This document shows positions 8,506 through 16,544 of a DNA stretch of 64,000 nt, piece after piece. Made by a program: the position numbers and the translations under genes. How positions within the stretch are numbered: the stretch's first letter is position 1; the number at the start of each line of letters is the position of its first letter. The stretch covers positions 1-64,000 of the forward strand of contig NZ_JAJPDW010000002.1 of NCBI RefSeq assembly GCF_021654035.1, written 5' to 3'. The notes under the pieces were generated by a model. The model was given only the letters and a program-made list of their open reading frames with translations, had not been told where the DNA came from and ran no database searches. Source of the stretch: Microbacterium aurantiacum. GTDB taxonomy: Bacteria > Actinomycetota > Actinomycetes > Actinomycetales > Microbacteriaceae.

Positions 8506-10205
8506 GACCGATACGACGAACGAGGCTGTCGACCCGCTCCGACCTCGCGACCACGCCGACAGCGACGACGGTGACAATGCCGCGGACGTGACCTCGCCCG
8601 CGCTCGGCATCGTGGGCTGGGCGAGGTGGGCGTGGCGGCAGCTGACTAGTATGCGTACCGCCCTGGTGCTGCTGCTGTTTTCTCGCGATCGCCGCCGTAC
8701 CGGGGTCTCTGTTCCCACAGCGCACCGCCGACCCCAACGGCGTCATCAAATGGGAACGCGACAATCCGGAGGTGTTCCCTCTCGCCGACGCGATCGGCCT
8801 GTTCGACGTGTACCAGTCGCCCTGGTTCTCCGCGATCTACCTGCTGCTGTTCACCTCCCTCATCGGCTGTGTGATACCCCGCGCAAAGCACCACTACAAA
8901 GCCCTCAGATCCCAGCCGCCCCGCACCCCCGCCCGCCTCTCCAGACTCTCCGACTACCGGGAGGTCACCGTATCGGCAGGGGGTCCGACCAAGAACGGGG
9001 CGGAAGAGGCGATTGAGCTCGCGGAGCGGCAACTGCGCCGCGCCGGGTACCGGGTGCACAGGTACGACGGCCGCGGGTGGGCTTCGGTCTCGGCGGAGCG
9101 CGGGTATCTGCGGGAGACCGGGAACCTGGTCTTCCATGTTGCCTTGATTGGGGTGTTGGTCTCTGCTGGCATCGGCGGCGGGTTCGCATACACCGGACAG
9201 CGGGTCGTGGTGGAGGGCACCACGTTTGTCAACGCCCTGAGCGACTACTCCTCTTTTGACCCGGGCCGGTTCATCGACGGAACCGGCCTCGCCCCGTACT
9301 CGATGACCCTCGACGAGTTCGAAGTCACGTATCAGCTCCCCGGAGCCCCCGGCGCGGGGCAAGCAGGGGACTTCTCCGCCAACGTGACCATCCGCCAACC
9401 CGGGCAGGACGACCGCAGCGAGAGCGTCATCGTCAACTATCCGATCACCGTCGAAGGTGACCGGATCTACCTGCTCGGAAACGGGTACGCGCCCACCCTC
9501 ACCATCCGGAACCCGGCGGGGGAAGTCGTATTCAGCGAATCGCAGCCGTTCTTGCCGCAGGACTCGTTCATGACCTCCTTGGGGGTCATCAAGGTCCCGG
9601 ACGGGATGCCTGAGCAGCTCGGTCTGGTCGGATTCTTCTACCCCACCCAGGGTGTGCTGCCGTCCGGTGCGTACACGTCGGTGTACCCGGATGCGATCAA
9701 CCCGGTGCTCACTCTCAATGTGTTCAGCGGTGACCTCGGGATCGATGACGGCACCCCCCGGTCCGTCTACACCCTCGATGTCGACGGGCTCACCCAGCAC
9801 ACCGGCGCCGACACCGGCGCCGCGTCGCTCGAGCTCACCCCCGGCGCGACCGCTGACCTTCCCAACGGGTGGGGGACGATCACCTGGGAGGACGACACCG
9901 CGGTGGTCGGTGAACCGGTGAAACGGTTCGCGTCGCTGCAGATCCAAAACGACCCCTCCGGCACCTGGGTGCTCGCCTTCGCCACCCTCGCCACCCTGGG
10001 ACTGATCGCCGGGATGTTCGTACCCCGCCGCCGCGTGTGGATCAAAGCCCACACCACCCCTGCGGGCGTCCGTGTCGAATACGCCGGCCTCGCGCGCGGT
10101 GAAGACCCGACCCTCCACAAAGCCGTCCGCGACATCGCGGACACTCATGCCGCCGCGCTGACCGGCACCACAAGCCACATCCCTCCCGAAGGAGAAAACC
10201 GATGA
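8486..10205 (+). pseudogene. resB: ResB, cytochrome c maturation protein, frameshifted in a T run
   Basis: ResB works with CcsB/ResC to move haem across the membrane and attach it to apocytochrome c. The first frame runs from ATG 8486 (acidic N-terminus, then the first helix with TSMRTALVLLL) and derails after the T run at 8678-8681. Skipping one T restores the family continuation LAIAAVPGSLFPQR, and the frame then stays open to the stop at 10205. All later parts are intact: helices, the large outer domain and a final helix near 9960-10020. An in-frame GTG at 8772 could start a protein lacking helix 1. Either the gene is inactivated or the base call is wrong. It overlaps ccdA, and its stop overlaps the next start. 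Confidence 0.85.
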
Positions 10206-10483
10206 AATGTCCCATTGACGATGCCCTGCTCGTGGTGACCGAGCGTTCCGGTGTCGAGATTGACTACTGCCCGCAATGCCGTGGCGTCTGGCTGGACCGC
10301 GGCGAACTGGACAAGATCATCGACCGCACCTCCGACTCCCGCGCGCCCGAATACCCCGCACCACCATCACGCGACTCCCCCCACGGCCGCAGCGACTCTC
10401 AACCGAACCGAGGCGATTCCCGTCACGACCGAGGAGAGAAGCGCCGTCGAGAGGGTTTCCTCGGCGACCTCTTCGACTTCTGA
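10202..10483 (+). CDS. TFIIB-type zinc-ribbon small protein
   Basis: 93 residues. The first 45 match the zf-TFIIB family (PF13453-like): MKCPID, then YCPQCRGVWLDRGELDKII, with cysteines at 3, 23 and 26. The remaining half is a charged, Arg/Asp/Ser/Pro-rich, probably disordered tail ending in FLGDLFDF. The family is widespread and its role is poorly known; it may serve in metal binding or protein interaction. It overlaps resB by 4 bases, suggesting co-translation with the cytochrome maturation genes. Confidence 0.85.
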   Translation: MKCPIDDALLVVTERSGVEIDYCPQCRGVWLDRGELDKIIDRTSDSRAPEYPAPPSRDSPHGRSDSQPNRGDSRHDRGEKRRREGFLGDLFDF

Positions 10484-10504
10484 TCACTCAACCGAGATGA
10501 GACC

Positions 10505-11443
10505 GTGAACGACTGGATCCCCGGGGCACCGCCGACACTGCTCGGCTTCCTCAGCCCTGGGCCGTTGCCGCTGCCACTGCTGCCAGTAGTGGCAGGCCTG
10601 CTCGCCGTCGCCTACCTGGCCGGCGCGGTGCGGCTGTGGTCGCTGGGGCGTCAGTGGCCGGTGTGGCGCACGGTCAGCTTCCTGCTCGGCTGCATCGTCC
10701 TCGCCGCGGTTACCGGGCTCGGAGTCGAGGGGTACGGGTACGCGCTGTTCTCGGTGTTTATGTTCCAGCAGCTCACCCTGATGATGGCAATCCCTCCGCT
10801 GCTGGTTCTCGGCTCTCCCGGCACGCTGTTGCTGCGCGCCACGCCCCACCACGGCGCCGGCCTCCTGATCCTCCGTGCGGCACATGCGGGGCTGCGCAGC
10901 CGGACCGCCCGGTGGCTGCTCAGCCCGTGGCTGGCGGTCCCGTTGTACCTGGCCGCGTTCTACGGTCTCTACCTGGCGAACTTCGCCGACCCGATCCTTG
11001 CCACCGTCACGGGCCACACTCTCCTCGAGGTCGGGTTCCTGGTTGCCGGGATGCTGTTCACGATCCCGATTCTGTCCTCAGACCCGCTCCCGGTGCGGAT
11101 GAGCCACGGTGGACGCGCTCTGGATGTGTTCGCCGAAGCCGCCCTGCACGCGTTCTTCGGCGTGTTCCTGATGATGGCCACCAGCACCCTCGTGCAAGGG
11201 TTCGCCGGGCCGACGAGCGCGCTGGGAATGGACCCGATCGAAGACCAACGCCTCGCCGGTGGCCTGGCCTGGTCCTACGGCGAAGCTCCCACCCTGCTGA
11301 TGCTCATCTACGTGATGCACCGCTGGTTCCGCGAGGACACCGCCCAGGCCGTCGCCGCCGACCGCCGCGCCGACGCTCACGGTGACCCCGAACTCGATGC
11401 ATACAACGACTACCTGACCCGACTGCACCAGAAAGACACCTGA
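10505..11443 (+). CDS. ctaG: CtaG-type cytochrome c oxidase assembly membrane protein
   Basis: 312 residues, about seven helices, of the caa3_CtaG family, which helps deliver copper to or assemble cytochrome c oxidase. Family-typical stretches include FMFQQLTLMMAIPPLLVLGSP, a conserved His-containing segment near MSHGGRALDVF, and DQRLAGGLAWSYGE. The tail is cytoplasmic and charged. A second, truncated copy of the same domain forms the C-terminal half of the CopD-CtaG gene at 16545. GTG 10505 follows a 21-base gap after the zinc-ribbon gene. Confidence 0.9.
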   Translation: MNDWIPGAPPTLLGFLSPGPLPLPLLPVVAGLLAVAYLAGAVRLWSLGRQWPVWRTVSFLLGCIVLAAVTGLGVEGYGYALFSVFMFQQLTLMMAIPPLLVLGSPGTLLLRATPHHGAGLLILRAAHAGLRSRTARWLLSPWLAVPLYLAAFYGLYLANFADPILATVTGHTLLEVGFLVAGMLFTIPILSSDPLPVRMSHGGRALDVFAEAALHAFFGVFLMMATSTLVQGFAGPTSALGMDPIEDQRLAGGLAWSYGEAPTLLMLIYVMHRWFREDTAQAVAADRRADAHGDPELDAYNDYLTRLHQKDT

Positions 11444-11446
11444 CCG

Positions 11447-13063
11447 ATGCCCACGACCCTGCCCCCTCCTGCCCCGGCTGCTGCGCCGGAGCGCGGGACG
11501 CCACAGCGTGCGCCGTCATGGTCGATGCCGCTCTGGGCGGCGGTAGCGGCGGCCGCCGCTGCCGGGGTCTTCCTGGATGTGGCGTCCGCGCCGGTCGGGT
11601 GGTGGCCACTGGCTTTCGTGAGCGTCACGGTCGCCCTGCTGAGCCTGATCGGCCGCAGCATCGGCGGTGCACTGCTGGTCGGCACCGTCTTCGGGACCGT
11701 GTTCTACACCGCCCACTTGGTATGGGTGGGGGAGTTCCTCGGCCCGGTGCCGTGGCTTGCCCTCGCCGGGCTGGAAGCGATCTTGTTCGGCGTAGGCGCG
11801 GTGCCGATCGCCCTCGCCTACCGGTGGACCGCACGTCACCGGCCACGCGGCGCCGTGCAGCTGCTCGCGGTGCCGCTGCTGGTCGGGGGGCTGTGGGCGG
11901 TACGCGAGGTGGTGATGGGAGCGTGGCCGTACTCCGGGTTCCCGTGGGCGCGGGTCGGGATGACGCAGGTCGGCGGGCCGTTCGTCGAGGTCGCGTCGTG
12001 GACGGGCGTGACCGGGTTGTCGTTCCTGATCGTGATGGTATGCGCCGCCGTGGTGCAGTGGCTGCGTGCGGGCGGGTTCCGATTCGCCCGCGGCCTGCTC
12101 CCCGTCGGCGTCGTCGCGGTTCTCCTGGCTGTGATGCCGCAGTTCCCCACCACCGCGGCCGGGGCATTCCGAGTCGGATGGGTGCAGGGCAACGGCCCGA
12201 CCGGGTACTTCGACGTAAAAGCGCCTGGCGACGTCCTCGCCGCTCAGACATCAGCGACAAGCCCCTTGTACGGGCAGCCGATGGATCTGCTGGCCTGGCC
12301 GGAAGGCGGCGTCGACGCCGACCCGCTCAGCGACCCCGCCGCCGCGGCCGCACTGGACCGTGTCGTGAAGGCAGCGCGAGCACCGCTGCTGATGAACGCC
12401 GCCACAACCCGCGGCGGCGATGTCTTCAACACCTCGCTGCTGTGGACCGCAGATCCCGCGGACCGGCAGTGGCATGACAAGGTCAACCCGGTCCCGTTCG
12501 GAGAATACGTGCCCGACCGGTGGTTCTACGAACTGATCGTCCCTGACCTGGTCGGTCTGATCCAACGCGAATACACCCCCGGCAACAACCCCCCGCTCGT
12601 GCAGGTCGGAGACGTCGGTGTCGGGTTGGCGATCTGCTTCGACGTGATCTACGACACCGTCATCTGGGACGGCGCCCAGCAGGGTGCGCAAATGTTCGTG
12701 TTTCAGACCAACAACGCCGACTTCCGCGGCACCGACGAGAACCTGCAGCAACTCGCGTTCGCCCGCATGCGCGCCATCGAAACGGGTCGCGCCGTCGTTA
12801 ACGTCTCGACGGTGGGCACCAGTCAGGTGATCGCCCCAGACGGCACCACCCTCGACAGCATCGGCGTCGACACCGCTGGCGCCGCGGTCAGCACTGTCCC
12901 GCTGCGCACGGGGCTCACCCCGTCAATCGTGCTCGGCCCCTGGCTCACCGGTTTCATCGTCCTCGCCTCCGGTGTTGCTCTCGCGGCGGCCGGCTTCTCC
13001 CACCGTGCCCGCACGCGGTCGGGCGACACGAATCATCCGACCGGCCGAAGGAGTCTTCGATGA
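11447..13063 (+). CDS. lnt: Apolipoprotein N-acyltransferase
   Basis: 538 residues. An N-terminal block of about six helices is followed by a carbon-nitrogen hydrolase (nitrilase-fold) domain (about 230-500) and a final helix. The Glu-Lys-Cys triad is visible: E286 in LAWPEGG, K345 in HDKVNPVPFGEYVP and C397 in AICFDVIYD. Lnt adds the third acyl chain to lipoproteins, using phospholipid as donor. With lspA at 6268 this cluster carries two of the three lipoprotein-maturation steps; lgt is not present. A Pro/Ala-rich leader of about 25 residues precedes the first helix. ATG 11447 follows the ctaG stop after 3 bases. Confidence 0.93.
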   Translation: MPTTLPPPAPAAAPERGTPQRAPSWSMPLWAAVAAAAAAGVFLDVASAPVGWWPLAFVSVTVALLSLIGRSIGGALLVGTVFGTVFYTAHLVWVGEFLGPVPWLALAGLEAILFGVGAVPIALAYRWTARHRPRGAVQLLAVPLLVGGLWAVREVVMGAWPYSGFPWARVGMTQVGGPFVEVASWTGVTGLSFLIVMVCAAVVQWLRAGGFRFARGLLPVGVVAVLLAVMPQFPTTAAGAFRVGWVQGNGPTGYFDVKAPGDVLAAQTSATSPLYGQPMDLLAWPEGGVDADPLSDPAAAAALDRVVKAARAPLLMNAATTRGGDVFNTSLLWTADPADRQWHDKVNPVPFGEYVPDRWFYELIVPDLVGLIQREYTPGNNPPLVQVGDVGVGLAICFDVIYDTVIWDGAQQGAQMFVFQTNNADFRGTDENLQQLAFARMRAIETGRAVVNVSTVGTSQVIAPDGTTLDSIGVDTAGAAVSTVPLRTGLTPSIVLGPWLTGFIVLASGVALAAAGFSHRARTRSGDTNHPTGRRSLR

Positions 13064-13216
13064 ACGCGGCGCGGACGGGACATGCCGGATACGAACACGA
13101 CCACGGGCGCGCAACGCCACAAGTGGTCCCCACCAAGGCCGCGCGGGAAGATCCGCGGAGGGCAGAGGAATGCGGGTGCGCACCTACTCCCGCCGAGAGC
13201 CGAGAGCTGCGGGCAG

Positions 13217-14464
13217 GTGTCAGCCGACACCCTGCTGGGCGCGGGGACCGCTGGCCTGGTCGCCCCGATCGTGGCTGGCCCGTTGCTGCCCTCAGCGTTC
13301 GCGGCCACCTATCCGTCCTGGGACGACGTGCAGGCAGCCAAAGCGAACGAAGCGACCAAGGCTGCCGAGGTGCAGCGGATCCAGGGTTTCATCCAAAGCC
13401 TCACCGGCGAGGTGGCGCGCACCCGCACCGCCGCTGAGCAGGCCGCGGGTGCGTTCTACACCGCCCAGCAGGAGTACTTCGAGGCGGCCGTGCGAGCGGA
13501 CACGCTGCAGTCCCAGGCCGACGCGGAAGCAGCCAACGCGACCGACGCGGCGAACAAAGCCGGCCGCGTTGCCGCACAGCTGTATCGAGACGGCGGCGAC
13601 CAGACCTCTCTCGAGCTGTTCTTCTCGGGCTCCGCCGCCACCGCGGACGACCTGCTCACGCGGCTGGGCGTGATGGACAAACTGCTGGAACGCAACCAGA
13701 GGGTGTATGCCACCGCGATCACCGCGCGCGACGCTGCGCAGAGTTTGACCGATCAGGCGGTCGTGGCCAGAGATGAGCGCGACCGGCTGCAGGCGGTCGC
13801 GGAGCAGAAGATGTCCGAATCGCAGCAGGCCGCCGATGCCGCCCAAGCAGCCCTCGACGCCCAGACACTCAACCTTGGTCAACTGCAAGCCCAACTCGCC
13901 GCTCTCCAAGACACCACGGCGAAGACTATCGCCGATTATCAGGCCGGCGTCGAAGCTGCCCGCATCGCCGAGGAGCAACGCCGAGCGGCGGAACGAGCAG
14001 AGGCTGAACGTCTCGCCGCCGCAGGCAACGGAGGGGGAGTGGTCAGTTCCGGGTGGGCACGGCCCACATCCGGGCGCCGCACTTCGGATTTCGGGCCACG
14101 CAGCTCGCAATGCGGAAACGGATACTGCTCGACCAGCTACCACTACGGCGTCGACCTGAGCGGTGGCTGCAGCGCCGGGATCTACGCCGCCGCGGCCGGC
14201 ACCGTCGTCTACGCCGGATACAACGGCGGCTACGGCAACTACATCAAAATCGACCACGGCGGCGGGATCGGCACCGGATACGCCCACATCCGCAACGGCG
14301 GGTTCAACGTGGGATACGGCCAGCGCGTGAACGCCGGCGACCTGATCGGCAGCGAAGGCAACACCGGAAACGCGTTCGGCTGCAACCTGCACTTCGAGGC
14401 CTACGTCAACGGGTCACCCGTCAACCCCATCAACTTCCTCGCCGACCGCGGCGTCTCCATCTAA
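13217..14464 (+). CDS. Exported coiled-coil M23-family peptidase, start uncertain
   Basis: About 415 residues from GTG 13217. A hydrophobic leader ending in PSAFA is followed by a long Ala/Gln/Glu-rich coiled coil (about 35-260) and a C-terminal M23 (LytM/NlpD-like) domain. The HYGVD motif (H309, D313) and GYAHI are present. The usual HLHFE is NLHFE here (N390, H392), so one catalytic His is replaced. The leader lacks basic residues in this frame. ATG 13170, in another frame, has a strong GGAGGGCAGAGG site and encodes MRVRTYSRREPRAAG; one added base near 13212 would join it to this frame. An in-frame ATG 13082 is a further option. EnvC-like regulation of cell-wall hydrolysis is the likely role. 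Confidence 0.72.
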   Translation: MSADTLLGAGTAGLVAPIVAGPLLPSAFAATYPSWDDVQAAKANEATKAAEVQRIQGFIQSLTGEVARTRTAAEQAAGAFYTAQQEYFEAAVRADTLQSQADAEAANATDAANKAGRVAAQLYRDGGDQTSLELFFSGSAATADDLLTRLGVMDKLLERNQRVYATAITARDAAQSLTDQAVVARDERDRLQAVAEQKMSESQQAADAAQAALDAQTLNLGQLQAQLAALQDTTAKTIADYQAGVEAARIAEEQRRAAERAEAERLAAAGNGGGVVSSGWARPTSGRRTSDFGPRSSQCGNGYCSTSYHYGVDLSGGCSAGIYAAAAGTVVYAGYNGGYGNYIKIDHGGGIGTGYAHIRNGGFNVGYGQRVNAGDLIGSEGNTGNAFGCNLHFEAYVNGSPVNPINFLADRGVSI

Positions 14465-14485
14465 CCCGAAACGAAGGAGGACATC

Positions 14486-15364
14486 ATGACTGACCAGCCC
14501 ACATCACCAGGCGGCGATCACCCTCAGAGTGCCCCCACCAGGCGCAGCCTGCGCCACGCTGCACCCCTGCCACACACCAGCATCCTGACGCCACCGCTCC
14601 TACGGCGCACGACCGCAAGTAGGTCCGCTCCCCGCGGGTCCAATGTGCTCCGCCCGATGCGGTCCCTGGCGGTCCTCACGATGGTCACCGGCCTGGTCGC
14701 AACCGTCGCGCTACCCGCATACGCTGCCTGGCAGCCTGCGGACGCAGAGATCTCGACACTGCAGCAAGTTGCCTCGGACGACGCGCAATCCCTCGTCGTG
14801 GCCTCCGACTCAGCCGCAGGACAGCTCTCCCGAGAAAGCTACGCCGCAACCACACAGGCAGAGATCGACCAGAAGAAGGCGGCAGAAGCAGCCGCAGCCC
14901 GTGCCCGCGACTCAGCCCGCGTCGCCTCGGTGCCGTTCGACTACACCATGGTGAGCCCCGGCAGCGGGACCGTGCGCTGGCCGGTGGGCGGTCCCTTCAC
15001 CGTGACCGACAGGTTCGGCGCTCGAGGCGGCGCGCACATGGGCACCGACATGGTCGCCGCCGGCGGTACCCCCGTCTACGCCTCCGTCGACGGCGTCGTG
15101 CGGATCTCGCAAGACAGCTACAACGCCTACGGCGTCACCGTCGTGCTGGAATCCGTTCTGAACGGGCAGCAGATCAGCACGGTGTACCCGCACATGCAGA
15201 CCGGAAGCCGACAGGTCACCACCGGCCAGTCGGTCTCCGCCGGCCAGCTGGTCGGTCTCGTCGGCAGCACCGGGCGCTCCACCGCGAACCATCTGCACTT
15301 CGAGGTCTACCTCGACGGAACCGCTGTCGATTCGCTGGCCTGGCTGGAAGCGAACGCAGGCTGA
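14486..15364 (+). CDS. M23-family metallopeptidase, exported
   Basis: 292 residues. A long Pro/Ser/Arg-rich N-terminus (about 1-55) precedes a hydrophobic export segment ending at AYAA. A short Ala-rich helical region follows, then a complete M23 domain: HMGTD for zinc binding, YPHMQ and HLHFE. This should be an active peptidoglycan endopeptidase, unlike its NLHFE neighbour. ATG 14486 has a near-perfect GAAGGAGG site. It directly follows the coiled-coil M23 gene, and the pair may act together as regulator and enzyme on the cell wall. Confidence 0.88.
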   Translation: MTDQPTSPGGDHPQSAPTRRSLRHAAPLPHTSILTPPLLRRTTASRSAPRGSNVLRPMRSLAVLTMVTGLVATVALPAYAAWQPADAEISTLQQVASDDAQSLVVASDSAAGQLSRESYAATTQAEIDQKKAAEAAAARARDSARVASVPFDYTMVSPGSGTVRWPVGGPFTVTDRFGARGGAHMGTDMVAAGGTPVYASVDGVVRISQDSYNAYGVTVVLESVLNGQQISTVYPHMQTGSRQVTTGQSVSAGQLVGLVGSTGRSTANHLHFEVYLDGTAVDSLAWLEANAG

Positions 15365-15440
15365 CCCATGCCCACGTATCTTCCACCCTCCACGCTCCTC
15401 CCCAGCCCGTGACCGCAACGAAGAAGAGGACGACCCTGCC

Positions 15441-16448
15441 ATGACCGGACCCGACGCGCTCTCCCTCGACGGCATCTCGTTGCTGCTGGTATGGACGGCG
15501 ATCGCCACCTACGTACTTGCGTTCATCGCCTACACCATCGACCTCGCCCAACGCTCCGTCCCCGCCAGCATCCCTCAGCGGGAGCCGCTCCTGGTCGGCG
15601 CCGCCGCAGCCGCGAGCTCACAGACGGGGACCACTCCGGCTGAGCCGCTCGACAGCATGCACACGCCTCCCTCGCAGCGGCAGCGGCTGATATGGGCGCG
15701 GATCGGGACGTCGCTGACGGTCCTCGCGTTCCTGTTCCACCTCGCTGGCACCATCCTGCGCGGAATCGCCGCCGAACGGGTGCCGTGGGCGAACATGTAT
15801 GAATTCGCGCTGACGGGCACTGTCCTGATCGTCGCGGTGTACCTGGTGGTGCTCCGCCGCTTCGACCTCCGGTTCCTGGGCGCCTTCCTCATCGGTATGG
15901 TGGTGCTGCTCCTTGGCGGGGCGACGATCACGTTCTACGTCGACGTCGTCCCGCTGATGGACCCACTCAAGAGCGTGTGGCTGATCATCCACGTCTTCGT
16001 CGCCTCGCTCGCCACCGCCCTGTTCGCAATCGCATGCGGCCTCTCCATCACCCAGCTCATGCAAGCACGCCGTGAACGCCGCGCTCAGGCATCCTCGGAA
16101 ACCGTCGGCCCCGGGTTCCTGCGCACGCTGCCCCCTGCCGACGCGCTCGAATCACTCGCCTACCGGTTCGCGATCGTGGGATTCGTGTTCTGGACATTCA
16201 CTCTCATCGCAGGCTCGATCTGGGCGAACGACTCCTGGGGCCGCTACTGGGGCTTTGACACCAAGGAAGTGTGGACGTTCGTGATCTGGGTGCTCTACGC
16301 CGGCTACATCCACGCCCGCGCGACCAGGGGCTGGCGGGGCAGCCGCTCCGCCTGGCTGTCCATCATCGGGTTCGTCGCGGTGCTGTTCAACTTCACGATC
16401 GTCAACATGTTCTTCAAAGGACTGCACGCCTACTCCGGGCTCAGCTGA
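15441..16448 (+). CDS. ccsB: CcsB/ResC (CcsA-family) cytochrome c biogenesis protein
   Basis: 335 residues, about eight helices. It is the haem-handling partner of ResB in System II cytochrome c maturation. The tryptophan-rich haem motif is present as DSWGRYWGFDTKEVWTFVIW, with conserved flanking histidines in later helices. A hydrophilic loop (about 38-72) separates helix 1 from the rest. It lies 5 kb from resB because lnt, ctaG and two M23 genes are interposed. ATG 15441 is preceded by AAGAAGAGGA. With ResB disrupted here, this protein may lack its partner unless another copy exists elsewhere. Confidence 0.93.
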   Translation: MTGPDALSLDGISLLLVWTAIATYVLAFIAYTIDLAQRSVPASIPQREPLLVGAAAAASSQTGTTPAEPLDSMHTPPSQRQRLIWARIGTSLTVLAFLFHLAGTILRGIAAERVPWANMYEFALTGTVLIVAVYLVVLRRFDLRFLGAFLIGMVVLLLGGATITFYVDVVPLMDPLKSVWLIIHVFVASLATALFAIACGLSITQLMQARRERRAQASSETVGPGFLRTLPPADALESLAYRFAIVGFVFWTFTLIAGSIWANDSWGRYWGFDTKEVWTFVIWVLYAGYIHARATRGWRGSRSAWLSIIGFVAVLFNFTIVNMFFKGLHAYSGLS

Positions 16449-16544
16449 CATGCGCTCCCACACTGAAGGCACCGACATGCCCCCGAGGCCTCCGACTCCC
16501 GGCGCCGCACATACAAGTCTCAACCCTGTTCTCAGGCGCAGAAC

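Noticed and set aside
13060..13437. 125-codon frame starting with an ATGA overlap after lnt
   Set aside because: Tempting because the cluster uses such overlaps, but beyond about 20 codons it is the shadow of the M23 gene without recognisable sequence.
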